64,000 nucleotides of DNA from Paraburkholderia sp. BL10I2N1 (GCF_004361815.1 NZ_SNWA01000001.1:4216001-4280000), one strand, 5' to 3'; positions 25,957 through 36,985 are shown, counted from the stretch's first letter. The notes: a model not told the origin generated them from the letters alone. Made by a program: numbers and translations.

Positions 25957-27456
25957 ATGAAATCCCCTTCCCTGTCCGCGCCGGCGCTGTCGTGCCGGGC
26001 TGCTGTCGCCGCTGCGGTGGCAGCGCTCGCCTTCACGGGCTGCGCGAACTACCTCGGCATCAAGAGCGACAAGCAGATGGCAGCGCCGGCGCAGTTCGAA
26101 TCGGCGCAGAGCCTCCCGGCGCAGGGCGGCCAGTGGCCATCGCTCAACTGGGCCAATCAGTTCGGCGACCCACAACTGCCCGCGCTGATCAACGAAGCAA
26201 TTGACGGCAGCCCGTCGATCGCCCAGGCGCAGGCGCGTCTTGCGAAGGCCTCGTCGTATATCGAAAGCGCCCGCTCGAACCTGTATCCGAAGGTCGAGGG
26301 TAGCTATTCGTGGACGCGCGAACTGTATTCGGCGAATGCCCTCTTTCCGCCGCCGTACGGTGGCACCTGGTATAGCGAGAACAACGTGCTGGCGAGTGCG
26401 TCGTGGGACCTCGACCTCTGGGGCAAGAACCGCCAGCGTCTAGGCCAGGCCGTGTCGCAGGAAAAAGCGGCGGAAGCGGACGTGCAGCAGGCGCGCGTGA
26501 CGCTCGCGTCGTCGGTTGCGAGCACGTACAACCAGCTGGCGCAACTCTATGCGTTGCGCGAGATTGCCCAACGCGAGATCGACAATCGCCAGGATATCAG
26601 CCGGATCACCAACGGCCGCGTCGCGGCGGGCCTCGACACCAATGTCGAGAAGCAGACCGCGAACGGCAACATCGCGACGAGCCAGGCCAACCTGACCGAT
26701 CTCGACGGCCAGATCACAACGGTGCGTTACCAGCTCGGCGCGCTGCTCGGCAAGGGGCCGGATCGTGGGCTGCAGATAGCAAAGCCCGTTCTGAATCCGG
26801 GTGCGGTGGTCGTGCTGCCGGACAACGTGCCGGCCGATCTCGTGTCGCGCCGACCGGATATCGTGGCAGCACGCTGGCAGGTCGAAGCCGACACGCACGG
26901 CATCAAGGAAGCCAAGGCCGAGTTCTTTCCGGACGTCAACCTCGCGGCCGCGGCTGGCTTTGATGCGTTCGGCTGGGGCAAATTCCTGACCTCGTCGAGC
27001 CGTCAGATCCAGTTTGGCCCGGCGATCCATCTGCCGATCTTCGACGGTGGCGCATTGCGTTCGCAACTGAAGGGCCGTTACGCCGATTTCGACCTGGATG
27101 TGGCGAACTACAACCAGACGCTCATCACTGCGCTCGCCGACGTCGCAACGCAGATCTCGTCGATCCGCTCGATCGACAAACAGTCGGGCGATGCCCAGCG
27201 GGCGCTAGATGCATCGAGCAAAGCTTATGAGCTGGCCGTCATCCGCTACAAGGCGGGACTGTCGCCGCAATTGCAGGTGCTGAACGCCGACCAGAACCGC
27301 CTCGCCGCCGAACAGACGGTGACCAACCTGAAGATGAGGCGCCGCGACCTGCAGATCGGCCTCATCAAGGCGCTCGGCGGCGGCTTCGATGCGACGGCAA
27401 CCGGGCTCGTAGTGCCAACCGACGCGCCGCCGTCATCGGCGCATGCGTCCAACTGA
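25957..27456 (+). CDS. Outer membrane efflux lipoprotein (OprM/NodT family)
   Basis: A 499-residue TolC-like protein. The signal ends ALAFTGC, a lipobox that gives an acylated mature N-terminus. Two outer-membrane efflux repeats follow: the first from about 60 (WANQFGDPQLPALINEAIDG), the second containing DLVSRRPDIVAARWQVEAD, the family signature near 300. Long helices with LDTNVEKQTANGNIATSQAN and VIRYKAGLSPQLQVLNAD form the periplasmic tunnel. I chose the ATG at 25957 because it places the signal at the N-terminus; the frame extends to 25870 inside marR. It should complete a tripartite pump with the next two genes. Confidence 0.92.
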   Translation: MKSPSLSAPALSCRAAVAAAVAALAFTGCANYLGIKSDKQMAAPAQFESAQSLPAQGGQWPSLNWANQFGDPQLPALINEAIDGSPSIAQAQARLAKASSYIESARSNLYPKVEGSYSWTRELYSANALFPPPYGGTWYSENNVLASASWDLDLWGKNRQRLGQAVSQEKAAEADVQQARVTLASSVASTYNQLAQLYALREIAQREIDNRQDISRITNGRVAAGLDTNVEKQTANGNIATSQANLTDLDGQITTVRYQLGALLGKGPDRGLQIAKPVLNPGAVVVLPDNVPADLVSRRPDIVAARWQVEADTHGIKEAKAEFFPDVNLAAAAGFDAFGWGKFLTSSSRQIQFGPAIHLPIFDGGALRSQLKGRYADFDLDVANYNQTLITALADVATQISSIRSIDKQSGDAQRALDASSKAYELAVIRYKAGLSPQLQVLNADQNRLAAEQTVTNLKMRRRDLQIGLIKALGGGFDATATGLVVPTDAPPSSAHASN

Positions 27457-27509
27457 GCGAATGCCAATCCGGATAACCGACGAAGACTGAGAGAACACGG
27501 AGCACATCA

Positions 27510-28745
27510 ATGAGCACCCCCCAACAGCCCGCCGCCAGCACGCAAACGGCAAACAGCGGCAAGCGCAAACGCATGATGACGCTGCTCGTCATCGTGATCC
27601 TGATTGCGGCGATTGCGTACGGCCTGTACTACTTCCTCGTCGCACGCTTCCATGAAGCAACCGATGACGCATATGTGAGCGGCAATGTCGTGCAGATCAC
27701 GCCGCAGGTCACCGGCACGGTGATCGCCGTCAAAGCCGACGACACGCAGATCGTAAAGGCCGGCGATCCGCTCGTCCTGCTCGATCCGGCCGATTCGCGC
27801 GTCGCCCTCGAATCGGCGGAAGCGAATCTCGCGCAGGTGGTGCGCCAGGTGCGTGGCCTCTTCGCCGACGACAGCCAGTACCTCGCGCAGGTTGCGCAGC
27901 GTCAGTCGGATCTCTCACGCGCACAGGACGACCTGAAGCGCCGTATGACGGTCGCGCAGACCGGCGCCGTGTCGCAGGAAGAAATCTCGCATGCCCGCGA
28001 CGCCGTCAAGAGTGCGCAGGCCGCTGTCGACGCCGCCCAGCAGCAGCTCGCCGCGAACCGTGCGTTGACCGCGAACACGACTATCGCCAACCATCCGAAC
28101 GTGCAGGCAGCTGCCGCGAAGGTGCGCGACGCCTACCTCGCCAACGCGCGTAACACGCTGCCGGCGCCGGTTACGGGCTACGTGGCGAAGCGTTCGGTGC
28201 AGGTTGGCCAGCGCGTCTCGCCGGGTACGCCGCTAATGGCGATCGTGCCGCTGGAGGCTGTGTGGGTCGACGCGAACTTCAAGGAAGTCCAGCTGAAACA
28301 TATGCGTATCGGTCAGCCGGTCCAGTTGACTGCGGACGTGTACGGCTCGAGCGTCAAGTACAACGGCAAGGTGATCGGCTTCTCGGCCGGCACGGGCTCG
28401 GCGTTCTCGCTGCTGCCTGCGCAAAACGCGACGGGCAACTGGATCAAGGTCGTCCAGCGTCTGCCGGTGCGTATCGCCCTTGATCCGAAGGAACTTGAAA
28501 CACATCCGCTGCGGATCGGCCTGTCAATGCAGGCTGACGTGAACATCAAGGACGGCAGCGGTGGTGAACTCGGCAATGCGCCGAACACGGTCTATGAGAC
28601 CAACGTGTTCGACAGGTACGGCGACGAAGCCGACGCCGAAATCGCCCGCATCATTGCAGCCAACGCCGGCCCCAACGGCGGCCAGTATAGCGGCGCGCAA
28701 AAGGCAGCGGATCGCGCCGCAAAGGGCGCGGCGAAGCTGATGTAA
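27510..28745 (+). CDS. HlyD/EmrA-type membrane fusion protein
   Basis: A 411-residue periplasmic adaptor. One transmembrane helix lies at about 26-46 (MTLLVIVILIAAIAYGLYYFLV). The split lipoyl domain follows, with FHEATDDAYVSGNVVQITPQV, the classic EmrA start, and VTGYVAKRSVQVGQRVSPGTPLMAIVPL. A coiled-coil hairpin rich in Gln and Ala (about 90-190) lies between them. It links the inner-membrane MFS pump to the outer-membrane channel. GGAG precedes the ATG. The Ala/Lys-rich C-terminus is longer than in E. coli EmrA. Confidence 0.92.
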   Translation: MSTPQQPAASTQTANSGKRKRMMTLLVIVILIAAIAYGLYYFLVARFHEATDDAYVSGNVVQITPQVTGTVIAVKADDTQIVKAGDPLVLLDPADSRVALESAEANLAQVVRQVRGLFADDSQYLAQVAQRQSDLSRAQDDLKRRMTVAQTGAVSQEEISHARDAVKSAQAAVDAAQQQLAANRALTANTTIANHPNVQAAAAKVRDAYLANARNTLPAPVTGYVAKRSVQVGQRVSPGTPLMAIVPLEAVWVDANFKEVQLKHMRIGQPVQLTADVYGSSVKYNGKVIGFSAGTGSAFSLLPAQNATGNWIKVVQRLPVRIALDPKELETHPLRIGLSMQADVNIKDGSGGELGNAPNTVYETNVFDRYGDEADAEIARIIAANAGPNGGQYSGAQKAADRAAKGAAKLM

Positions 28746-28781
28746 GCCGCTCCGCTGGCATCGCACCATAAGAAGACTTCC

Positions 28782-30341
28782 ATGGCTCAGGCTCAAGCGC
28801 CGCACCCGCCGCTCGAGGGTGCGCAACTGGTCATCGGGACGATTGCCGTCTCGCTGGCGGTTTTTATGAACGTGCTGGACACGTCGATTGCGAACGTATC
28901 GATCCCGTCCATATCCGGCGATCTCGGGGTGTCGTCCGACCAGGGCACGTGGGTGATCACGTCGTTCGCGGTCGCGAACGCGATCTCCGTGCCGCTGACC
29001 GGCTGGCTGACGGACCGCATCGGCCAGGTGCGGCTCTTCATGGCGTCGATTGTTCTCTTCGTCATCTCGTCGTGGATGTGCGGTCTCGCGCCGACGCTGC
29101 CGTTCCTGCTCGCGTCACGCGTGCTGCAGGGCGCGGTGGCCGGTCCGATGATTCCGCTGTCGCAGACGCTGCTGCTCGCCAGCTACCCGCGTGCGAAAGC
29201 GCCCATGGCATTGTCGATGTGGGCCATGACGACGCTGATCGCGCCGGTTGCCGGGCCGATTCTCGGCGGCTGGATCTCGGACAATATTTCGTGGCCGTGG
29301 ATCTTCTACGTCAACATTCCGGTCGGCATCGTGGCCGCCGCCGCGACGTGGGCGATCTTCCGCAACCGCGATTCGGCAGTCAAAAAGGCGCCCATCGACG
29401 GCATCGGTCTCGCGCTGCTGATTATCTGGGTCGGTTCGCTCCAGATCATGCTCGATAAAGGCAAGGACCTCGACTGGTTCTCATCGACGACGGTTGTCGT
29501 ACTGGCGCTCGTCGCGGTGATCGCCCTCGCCTTCTTCATCGTGTGGGAATTGACGGCCGAGCATCCTGTCGTCGACCTGTCGCTGTTCGCGCGGCGTAAT
29601 TTCACGGGCGGGACGGTCGCGCTGTCGATCGGCTACGGGCTCTATTTCGGCAACCTCGTCCTGCTGCCGCTGTGGCTGCAGACCGACATCGGGTACACCG
29701 CTACCGACGCCGGCCTTGTCATGGCGCCCGTCGGTCTGTTCGCGGTCCTGCTGTCGCCGTTGACCGGCAAGTATCTGCCCCGCACCGATCCACGTTATAT
29801 CGCGACGGCGTCGTTTCTCGTCTTTGCGCTGTGTTTCTGGATGCGCTCGCGCTATACGACGGGCGTCGACACATTCTCCTTGCTGATGCCGACGTTGATC
29901 CAGGGCATCGGCATGGCAGGCTTCTTTATTCCGCTCGTGTCAATCACGCTGTCGGGGCTGCCAGGCAACAGGATTCCGGCGGCGTCGGGGCTATCGAATT
30001 TCGTGCGGATCATGTGCGGCGGTATCGGCACATCGATCTTCCAGACGGCGTGGGATCACCGCACGATCCTGCATCACGCGCAACTGACGGAGCAGGCGAA
30101 CGCTTATAACCCTGTGTTCGATCATTCGATGCAGCAGATGGGTGCGGCGGGCTACAGCCAGCCGCAGGCGCTCGGGCTCTTCAACAACATGGTGTCGCAG
30201 CAGGCTGCGCAACTGGGCGTGAACGATCTGTTCTTCGTGTCGGCCGGCATCTTCGTTGTGCTGATCGGGTTGATCTGGATCACGAGGCCAGAGCGAGCCG
30301 GCGCAGGCGACGCGAGCGCAGCGGCTTCGGCAGCACACTAG
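28782..30341 (+). CDS. DHA2-family MFS multidrug exporter (EmrB type)
   Basis: A 519-residue transporter with about 14 predicted membrane helices. Signature segments are FMNVLDTSIANVSIPSI (motif D1, helix 1), WVITSFAVANAISVPLTGWL, RVLQGAVAGPMIPLSQTLLL and VAGPILGGWISDNISWPWIF (motif C). It exports hydrophobic compounds using the proton gradient. It forms a tripartite pump with the two genes upstream, 36 bp apart. The substrate cannot be read from sequence. A strong terminator follows. Confidence 0.92.
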   Translation: MAQAQAPHPPLEGAQLVIGTIAVSLAVFMNVLDTSIANVSIPSISGDLGVSSDQGTWVITSFAVANAISVPLTGWLTDRIGQVRLFMASIVLFVISSWMCGLAPTLPFLLASRVLQGAVAGPMIPLSQTLLLASYPRAKAPMALSMWAMTTLIAPVAGPILGGWISDNISWPWIFYVNIPVGIVAAAATWAIFRNRDSAVKKAPIDGIGLALLIIWVGSLQIMLDKGKDLDWFSSTTVVVLALVAVIALAFFIVWELTAEHPVVDLSLFARRNFTGGTVALSIGYGLYFGNLVLLPLWLQTDIGYTATDAGLVMAPVGLFAVLLSPLTGKYLPRTDPRYIATASFLVFALCFWMRSRYTTGVDTFSLLMPTLIQGIGMAGFFIPLVSITLSGLPGNRIPAASGLSNFVRIMCGGIGTSIFQTAWDHRTILHHAQLTEQANAYNPVFDHSMQQMGAAGYSQPQALGLFNNMVSQQAAQLGVNDLFFVSAGIFVVLIGLIWITRPERAGAGDASAAASAAH

Positions 30342-30375
30342 GTTCGTTGTTCGGCGCAGGCCGGGTCGGGTAATC

Positions 30376-30412
30376 AAAGGCGGACCCGCAATCATTCGGG
30401 TCCGCCTTTTTT
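30376..30412 (+). terminator. Intrinsic terminator of the efflux operon
   Basis: AGGCGGACCCG pairs with CGGGTCCGCCT around an 8-nt loop, followed by TTTTTT. It also separates the operon from the convergent truB gene. Confidence 0.9.
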
Positions 30413-30426
30413 ACCACTCAGGTATT

Positions 30427-31359
30427 TCAGCTCGAAGCGGTAACGACGAGCCTTTCCGGCGCCAACACACCTTCCGCCGCTTTCGCGACACCAAGGAGCC
30501 GGCCTTCACCGTAGACGCGAACACGCGGCGCCTGTGTCACCGCATCGTCGATGGAAAGATCAGCGAGACGCAAACGCTGGCCGTGCAAAAAGCGCCGCGT
30601 GGATTCTGTGTCGAGTTCCACAGACGGAAAAGTCGACAGGAGCGCATCGACCGGCTGCAACCAAGCGTCCCGCTCGCTCTCGCCCGCGTCCGACAGCGCA
30701 TCGAGCGTCACTGCGTGTTCGAGCGTCAGCGCGCCTACTCCGGTGCGCCGCAACGTCACCAGATGCGCGCCACAACCCAGCGCTTCGCCGATGTCCTCAG
30801 CTAGCGTACGCACATACGTGCCCTTGCTGCAGGTCACACGAAACGTGACATCCGGCAAAGCACAGGCAAGCAGATCGAGCCCGTGAATCGTGACGTTCCG
30901 CCCTTCCCGCTCGACCACCTGACCCGCGCGCGCATACTCGTACAGCGGTTTGCCGTCGCGTTTGAGTGCGGAATACATCGGCGGAACCTGAACGATTTCT
31001 CCGCGGAACCGGCTCAGCGCCTGTTCGACAGCGGACTGATCGCATGCCACATCGCGCGTTTGCACGGCTTCGCCTTCGGCGTCGCCCGTCGTGGTACGGA
31101 CACCGAGGCGCATCGTCGCCTCGTAGGTCTTGTCGGCTTCGAGCAGGTCCTGGGAAAACTTCGTAGCCTCGCCGAAGCACAGCGGCAAGAGACCTGACGC
31201 AAGCGGATCAAGCGTGCCCGTGTGGCCCGCCTTCTTCGCCAGATAGAGACGCTTCGCGCGAATCAGCGCGTCGTTGCTCGACAGGCCGACTGGCTTGTCG
31301 AGCAGCAATACGCCATCCAGCGCGCGACGCGGTATTCGTGGGCGTTGAGGTGCAGTCAT
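30427..31359 (-). CDS. truB: tRNA pseudouridine(55) synthase
   Basis: A 310-residue enzyme that makes pseudouridine 55 in the tRNA T loop. The catalytic Asp lies in AGHTGTLDPLASGLLPLCFGEATKF (about 40-64). Other TruB landmarks are GVLLLDKPVGLSSNDAL at the start, VPPMYSALKRDGKPLYEYAR (about 130) and CSKGTYVRTLAEDIGEALG (about 180). The C-terminal extension is PUA-like. It is the last gene of the rimP-nusA-infB-rbfA-truB group, 38 bp after rbfA. Confidence 0.95.
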   Translation of the reverse strand: MTAPQRPRIPRRALDGVLLLDKPVGLSSNDALIRAKRLYLAKKAGHTGTLDPLASGLLPLCFGEATKFSQDLLEADKTYEATMRLGVRTTTGDAEGEAVQTRDVACDQSAVEQALSRFRGEIVQVPPMYSALKRDGKPLYEYARAGQVVEREGRNVTIHGLDLLACALPDVTFRVTCSKGTYVRTLAEDIGEALGCGAHLVTLRRTGVGALTLEHAVTLDALSDAGESERDAWLQPVDALLSTFPSVELDTESTRRFLHGQRLRLADLSIDDAVTQAPRVRVYGEGRLLGVAKAAEGVLAPERLVVTASS

Positions 31360-31397
31360 ATCAATGAGGCAAACGCAGTGTGGTCAAAGACGCGAAG

Positions 31398-31763
31398 TCA
31401 GTCTTCTTTCGCGCGCGTGGCGTTCGCTTCATCGATCAGACGCGACATCTCGACAGCCTGCTCGATCGTCTTGTCGTAGTGGAAATGCAGCGTCGGCACC
31501 GTATGGATATGCAAACGCTTGAAAAGCTGATTATGCAGGTGGCCGGCCGCGTGATTGAGCGCGTCCCGCGTCTGATGTGGGTCGCCCGTCAATGTCGTAA
31601 AAAAGACTTTCGCGTGGGCGTAGTCCGGCGTCAGCTCGACACTCTGGATTGTGACGAGCCCGATGCGCGGGTCTTTGACTTCGCGCAGCAGTTCAGACAG
31701 ATCGCGCTGGATCTGATCGGCAATCTGCACGTTGCGATTGGGAGAAGTACGTTTTTTCGGCAT
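31398..31763 (-). CDS. rbfA: 30S ribosome-binding factor A
   Basis: A 121-residue KH-fold protein that helps mature the 16S rRNA 5' end and supports cold growth. The visible core is [46 protein letters not shown], the standard RbfA N-terminus, then [32 protein letters not shown]. The ATG at 31763 ([11 protein letters not shown]) fits the family; the longer frame to 32006 overlaps infB and is rejected. An intrinsic terminator lies upstream, between infB and this gene. Confidence 0.93.
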   Translation of the reverse strand: MPKKRTSPNRNVQIADQIQRDLSELLREVKDPRIGLVTIQSVELTPDYAHAKVFFTTLTGDPHQTRDALNHAAGHLHNQLFKRLHIHTVPTLHFHYDKTIEQAVEMSRLIDEANATRAKED

Positions 31764-31855
31764 AGTGAATCCGTGATTCGTTTTGTCGGCGGGTTCGCGT
31801 TCGTGCGGCGGACTTGTGCCGCAGCGAGACGAACGCCGACGCCACGCGCCGACAC

Positions 31856-31900
31856 AAAAAGCAAAGGGCGGATCCGGGCAAGCGCCCGCTCCGCCCTTTG
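31856..31900 (-). terminator. Intrinsic terminator between infB and rbfA
   Basis: On the minus strand AAAGGGCGGA pairs with TCCGCCCTTT, with an inner CGGGC/GCCCG stem. It is followed by GCTTTTTG. It starts 16 nt after the infB stop, so rbfA and truB would need read-through or their own promoter. Confidence 0.75.
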
Positions 31901-31915
31901 AGCGTTGCGCCAGAA

Positions 31916-34819
31916 TTACAGCGTACGCGCGACTTCCGTCACTTCGAACACTTCGAACTGGTCGCCTTCGACGATGTCGTTGAAGTTCTTGATCGACATA
32001 CCGCACTCGAAGCCCTGACGCACTTCCTTGACGTCGTCCTTGAAGCGCTTCAGCGAGTCGAGTTCGCCGGTGTGGATCACGACGTTGTTGCGCAGCACGC
32101 GCACCGACGACGTCCGCTTGACCACGCCGTCCGTGACCATACAGCCGGCCACTGCGCCAATCTTCGGCACCTTGAAGACCTGGCGAACTTCGACCATACC
32201 GGTCACCACTTCGCGCTTCTCTGGCGCCAGCATGCCCGACATCGCGGCCTTCACTTCATCCACTGCGTCATAGATGATGTTGTAGTAGCGGATATCGATG
32301 CCATTGGATTCCGCGAGCTTGCGCGCCTGCGCATCCGCACGCGTGTTGAAGCCAATGATGACCGCCTTCGAAGCCGTCGCCAGGTTGACGTCGGATTCGC
32401 TGATGCCACCCACGGCGCTATGCACGATCTGCACGCGGACTTCGTCGGTCGACAGCTTGAGGAGCGACTGCACCAGCGCTTCCTGCGAGCCCTGCACGTC
32501 GGCCTTGACGATAAGCGGCAGGTACTGCACTTCGCCTTCTCCCATCTGTTCGAGCATGGTTTCGAGCTTCGCTGCCTGCTGCTTCGCCAGCTTGACGTCG
32601 CGGAACTTGCCTTGACGGAACAATGCGACTTCACGCGCCTTGCGCTCGTCCGGCATGACGATGACTTCTTCGCCAGCCGCCGGGACTTCCGACAGACCCT
32701 GGATTTCAACCGGGATCGACGGCCCTGCCGACCTGGTCGGCTTGCCCGTTTCGTCGAGCATAGCGCGCACGCGGCCGTAGGCACTGCCTGCGAGAACGAC
32801 GTCGCCGCGATTGAGCGAACCCGACTGGACAAGGATCGTTGCGACCGGACCCTTACCCTTGTCGAGCTTCGCTTCGATCACGAGCCCCTTGGCCGGAGCT
32901 TCGACCGGTGCCTTCAGTTCCAGCACTTCGGCCTGAAGCAACACGTTTTCGAGCAGATCGTCGATACCTGCGCCGGTCTTCGCCGACACGGACACGAACG
33001 GCGAATCGCCACCGTATTCTTCCGGCACGACGCCTTCGGCGACGAGTTCCTGCTTCACGCGTTCTGGATTCGCATCCGGCTTGTCGATCTTGTTGATCGC
33101 GACGACGAGCGGCACGCCGCCTGCCTTCGCGTGGGCAATCGCTTCCTTCGTCTGCGGCATCACACCGTCGTCGGCGGCGACTACCAGAATCACGATGTCC
33201 GTTGCCTTCGCACCGCGGGCACGCATAGCCGTAAAGGCCTCGTGACCCGGCGTGTCGAGGAACGTGATGACGCCGCGCGGCGTTTCAACGTGATACGCAC
33301 CGATGTGCTGCGTAATCCCGCCCGCTTCACCCGCCGCCACCTTCGCGCGACGGATGTAGTCCAGCAGCGAGGTCTTGCCGTGGTCGACGTGACCCATAAC
33401 GGTGACGACCGGCGGACGCGGCAGCGCTTCTGCGTCAGAGATCTCGCCTTCGACCAGCATCGCTTCCGGATCGTCCAGCTTCGCGGCAACCGCGTGATGA
33501 CCCAGTTCCTCGACGATGATCATCGCCGTTTCCTGGTCCAGCATCTGGTTGATCGTGACCATCTGGCCAAGCTTCATCATCACCTTGATGACTTCCGAAG
33601 CCTTCACTGACATCTTATGCGCGAGATCCGCAACAGTGATAGTTTCCGGTACGTGTACTTCGCGCACGATTGGCTCGATCGGAGCCTGGAACGTGGTGCT
33701 CTGATCCTGGTGCTTGCCGCGACCCTTCGGGCCACCGCGCCAGCCGCGATCGACGCCGCCGCTCGAATCGCCGCGCGTCTTGATGCCGCGGCGCTTCGCT
33801 GCATCGTCCTGCCAGCCGCCCTTGCCGCCGCCCGGCTTCTTCTTGTCGCCGGCAGAGGAAGGCGCCGGTGTCGCAGCCGGTGCCGCAACAGCAGGCTTCT
33901 TTGCGGCCGGCCGGGCCGTCGTTTCGCCTGCCGGACGCGCCGGCTTGTGCAGCGTGCCCTTGGCTTCCGCAGCCTTGGCCGGCTCTGCAGCGGGTTTCGG
34001 TGCCGGTTCCGGCGCCTTCGCCTGCGCCTTGCGCGGCGTGTTCATCATCTCGCGGATCGCGCGCGCTTCGGCTTCTGCCGCTGCCCGACGCTTGCTGACT
34101 TCTTCTTGCTCGGCACGCGTCTTTTCGGCTGCCTGGCGAGCGGCGTCTTCAGCCTTCTTCGCCGCTTCGCGTTGCGCCGCGCGTTCTGCTGCAGCGCGTT
34201 CGTCGTCCTGCTCGGCTGAGCGCTCAGCCTGCACGGCCTGTTCGGCTTCAGCTCGCGCAGCCGCTTCGGCGAGTACCGCGGCACGCTTTTTCGCCGTCTC
34301 TTCTTCCGCGCGACGACGCTCCGCCTCGGCCGCCTGTTCGCGAGCCTGGCGCTCTGCCTCTTCGCGCTCGAGCTGTTCCTGACGAGCTTTCAACTCCTGA
34401 GCCTGCTTCTCGAGCAGCTCGGCTTCGTGGCGAGCTTCTTCCTCGCGACGCTGGAGTTCGAGATCATCCGTCTCGTCGGCCACATTGTTCGATGCCTCAC
34501 CGCCTTGTTCGGCCGCTTCGTCACGGCGGACGAAGGTGCGCTTCTTGCGCACTTCGACCTGAATGGTGCGAGCCTTGCCCGTCGCGTCGGACTGCTTGAT
34601 CTCCGACGTGTGCCGCTTCGTCAGCGTGATCTTGCGCTTGTCGGCATCCGTCGAACCGTGCGACTTGCGCAAGTGGTCAAGCAGACGCGCCTTGTCCGTT
34701 TCGGACAAGGTATCGTCTTCGCTCGCTTTTGTGACGCCCGCCGCCTGCAGCTGTTCGAGCAGCACGCCGGCAGGCATTTTCAGTTCCGCGGCAAATTGGG
34801 CTACGTTGTTACTCGCCAT
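31916..34819 (-). CDS. infB: Translation initiation factor IF-2
   Basis: A 967-residue GTPase that places initiator tRNA on the 30S subunit. The N-terminal IF2N domain ([20 protein letters not shown]) is followed by a long charged Ala/Glu/Arg helix region (about 120-280) and a Pro/Lys/Ala linker. A second IF2N motif ([20 protein letters not shown], about 390) follows. The G domain has [14 protein letters not shown] (about 475), DTPGHEAF and NKIDKPDA. C-terminal domains II-IV end in [15 protein letters not shown]. It is full length. Confidence 0.96.
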   Translation of the reverse strand: MASNNVAQFAAELKMPAGVLLEQLQAAGVTKASEDDTLSETDKARLLDHLRKSHGSTDADKRKITLTKRHTSEIKQSDATGKARTIQVEVRKKRTFVRRDEAAEQGGEASNNVADETDDLELQRREEEARHEAELLEKQAQELKARQEQLEREEAERQAREQAAEAERRRAEEETAKKRAAVLAEAAARAEAEQAVQAERSAEQDDERAAAERAAQREAAKKAEDAARQAAEKTRAEQEEVSKRRAAAEAEARAIREMMNTPRKAQAKAPEPAPKPAAEPAKAAEAKGTLHKPARPAGETTARPAAKKPAVAAPAATPAPSSAGDKKKPGGGKGGWQDDAAKRRGIKTRGDSSGGVDRGWRGGPKGRGKHQDQSTTFQAPIEPIVREVHVPETITVADLAHKMSVKASEVIKVMMKLGQMVTINQMLDQETAMIIVEELGHHAVAAKLDDPEAMLVEGEISDAEALPRPPVVTVMGHVDHGKTSLLDYIRRAKVAAGEAGGITQHIGAYHVETPRGVITFLDTPGHEAFTAMRARGAKATDIVILVVAADDGVMPQTKEAIAHAKAGGVPLVVAINKIDKPDANPERVKQELVAEGVVPEEYGGDSPFVSVSAKTGAGIDDLLENVLLQAEVLELKAPVEAPAKGLVIEAKLDKGKGPVATILVQSGSLNRGDVVLAGSAYGRVRAMLDETGKPTRSAGPSIPVEIQGLSEVPAAGEEVIVMPDERKAREVALFRQGKFRDVKLAKQQAAKLETMLEQMGEGEVQYLPLIVKADVQGSQEALVQSLLKLSTDEVRVQIVHSAVGGISESDVNLATASKAVIIGFNTRADAQARKLAESNGIDIRYYNIIYDAVDEVKAAMSGMLAPEKREVVTGMVEVRQVFKVPKIGAVAGCMVTDGVVKRTSSVRVLRNNVVIHTGELDSLKRFKDDVKEVRQGFECGMSIKNFNDIVEGDQFEVFEVTEVARTL

Positions 34820-34912
34820 TCATTCCTCTTAATGCAAGGACCGATTCCTTGCGGTTAGCATCTGTCATGCGGCCTGAGGGCCGCTTTCAATTTAGTGCGC
34901 CATGGTCATTTC

Positions 34913-36388
34913 TCACTGGAACCAGTGTTCACGTGCTTTCATAATCAACGCCTTGGCGGCATCCTCTTCCATTCCGGTCATTTCGACCAGCTCATCCACT
35001 GCCAGCTCGGCGAGTTCATCGCGCGTCTGGATCTGATGTTCGGCCAGCTTCGCGAGCAGGTCTGCATCCATTCCGTCGAGGCTCTTCAGGTCGAGCGCTA
35101 CATTCTCGACCTTTTCCTCGTTTGCAATCGCCTGCGTCAGCAGTGCATCGCGCGCGCGGTTGCGCAGCTCGTGAACGGTGTCTTCGTCGAACGCCTCGAT
35201 CTCAAGCATCTCGTTGAGCGGTACATAAGCGATCTCTTCGAGGCTCGTGAAACCTTCGTCGATCAGGATGTCAGCGACTTCTTCGTCGACATCGAGACGC
35301 GCCATGAACAGGTCGCGCAGTACGCTGCGTTCCTGATTCTGCTTCTGCGCAGATTCGTCCGGCGTCATGATGTTGATCTGCCAGCCGGTGAGTTCGCTGG
35401 CAAGACGCACGTTCTGGCCACTGCGGCCGATTGCGACCGCCAGTTCGTTTTCGTCGACGACGACGTCCATCGAATGCTTCTCTTCATCGACGACGATCGA
35501 CTGGACGGCTGCCGGCGCGAGCGCGCCGATCACAAACTGGGCGGGATCTTCCGACCATAGCACGATGTCGACGTTTTCGCCACCGAGCTCGTTACGGACA
35601 GCCTGCACACGCGAGCCGCGGATACCAACGCAGGTGCCGATCGGATCGATGCGCTTGTCGTACGCGACGACGCCGATTTTCGCCCGCACGCCGGGATCGC
35701 GCGCAGCCGCCTTGATCTCCAGCAGGCCCTGCTCGATTTCCGGCACTTCCATTTCGAAGAGCTTCATCAGAAATTCGGGCGCCGTGCGGGACAGCTCGAT
35801 CTGCGGGCCGCGAGCCGTGCGATCGACCTTCGCGATATAGGCGCGCACACGGTCGCCCACACGCAGGTTTTCCTTCGGAATCAGCTGATCGCGGCGCAAC
35901 AGCGCTTCGACACGTCCCGATTCGACGATGAAGTTACCCTTATCGAGGCGCTTGACCGAGCCGGTCATGATGCTTTCGCCGCGTTCCAGGAAGTCGTTCA
36001 GGATCTGCTCGCGCTCGGCGTCGCGCACCTTCTGCAGGATCACCTGCTTGGCGGCCTGCGCGCCGATACGGCCGAATTCGATCGACGGCACCGGCTCTTC
36101 AAGGAAATCGTCGACCTGCGCGTCGGCCTTCTGCTCGCGCGCTTCAAACAGCAGGATTTCCTGATCCGGCTCCTGCAATCCCGCTTCGTCCGGCACTACC
36201 CGCCAGCGGCGAAAGGTTTCGTGCTCACCGCTTTCACGGTCGATATGGACGCGGATGTCCGCATCTTCTTCGAAGAGTTTCTTGGAGGCCGAAGCGAGCG
36301 CCGCCTCAAGGGCGGCAAAAACCACGTCCTTGTCAACGTTCTTCTCGCGTGCCAGCGCATCCACCAGCATCAACACTTCGCGACTCAT
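34913..36388 (-). CDS. nusA: Transcription termination/antitermination protein NusA
   Basis: A 491-residue RNA polymerase-associated factor. The N-terminal domain ([31 protein letters not shown]) is followed by the S1 domain (about 135-200, [18 protein letters not shown]), KH1 and KH2 ([36 protein letters not shown]) and two C-terminal acidic AR repeats (about 360-490). It affects pausing, termination and rRNA antitermination, and in E. coli controls its own operon. Its start overlaps the rimP stop by ATGA. Confidence 0.96.
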   Translation of the reverse strand: MSREVLMLVDALAREKNVDKDVVFAALEAALASASKKLFEEDADIRVHIDRESGEHETFRRWRVVPDEAGLQEPDQEILLFEAREQKADAQVDDFLEEPVPSIEFGRIGAQAAKQVILQKVRDAEREQILNDFLERGESIMTGSVKRLDKGNFIVESGRVEALLRRDQLIPKENLRVGDRVRAYIAKVDRTARGPQIELSRTAPEFLMKLFEMEVPEIEQGLLEIKAAARDPGVRAKIGVVAYDKRIDPIGTCVGIRGSRVQAVRNELGGENVDIVLWSEDPAQFVIGALAPAAVQSIVVDEEKHSMDVVVDENELAVAIGRSGQNVRLASELTGWQINIMTPDESAQKQNQERSVLRDLFMARLDVDEEVADILIDEGFTSLEEIAYVPLNEMLEIEAFDEDTVHELRNRARDALLTQAIANEEKVENVALDLKSLDGMDADLLAKLAEHQIQTRDELAELAVDELVEMTGMEEDAAKALIMKAREHWFQ

Positions 36389-36843
36389 TGTTTGCGGCTC
36401 CTAAAGTCAACTTTGGGGACGAGGCGTGCCTTATCGATGTCCGCTACAGTAAAATCGAGCATCGCGGCGCCTTCCTTCCCTTCGAATTCCAGACCGATCG
36501 TTTCGCCCTCGGGGGCATGCAGGATGCCCCGGTACGATTTCCGTCCGTCCAATGGCTTTTTCAAGGTGATAACCACTTCGCTGCCCGCGAAGCGTTCGAA
36601 GTCCGCCAGTTTTTTCAGCGGACGGTCGAGACCGGGCGACGAGACTTCAAGCCGCTCGTAGTCAATGTTTTCGACCGTCAAAACGTGCTGGAGCTGACGC
36701 GTGACCTTTTCGCAGTCTTCAATCGCGATGCCGGCCGGCTGGTCGATATACACGCACAGCATGCCGCGCCCGGTGCGCTCGAGATCGACGAGCTCGTAGC
36801 CAAGGCCCACGACCGTGGTTTCAATCAGTTCCGTCAGTTGCAC
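36385..36843 (-). CDS. rimP: Ribosome maturation factor RimP
   Basis: A 152-residue 30S maturation factor. The family core includes [52 protein letters not shown] and [14 protein letters not shown] chose the GTG at 36843 because it gives the family's usual N-terminus with a GAGGG ribosome site; the frame to 36888 is too long. It is the first gene of the rimP-nusA-infB operon. Its leader carries an intrinsic terminator at 36956-36985. Confidence 0.94.
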   Translation of the reverse strand: MQLTELIETTVVGLGYELVDLERTGRGMLCVYIDQPAGIAIEDCEKVTRQLQHVLTVENIDYERLEVSSPGLDRPLKKLADFERFAGSEVVITLKKPLDGRKSYRGILHAPEGETIGLEFEGKEGAAMLDFTVADIDKARLVPKVDFRSRKQ

Positions 36844-36955
36844 AGTGCCCTCTAAGATGTTCGCGCAGCGAGCCTGCCGGGTTGCCAACGAACACCTGCG
36901 GGCCGAGCGCCAAGCCGGCGCACGTTCGTGCTACCCGAGATGCTGAACCGCTTCG

Positions 36956-36985
36956 GCCAAAAAAAAATGGGCTAAACGCCCATCA
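36956..36985 (-). terminator. Terminator in the rimP leader (attenuator candidate)
   Basis: On the minus strand ATGGGC pairs with GCCCAT around a 6-nt loop, followed by a run of nine T. It lies about 115 nt before the rimP start and downstream of the candidate promoter, so it can stop transcription before the operon. It could also serve rluB transcripts. Confidence 0.75.

Noticed and set aside
31814..33610. Long plus-strand frame opposite infB
   Set aside because: It is a shadow of the infB reading frame with no recognisable motif.
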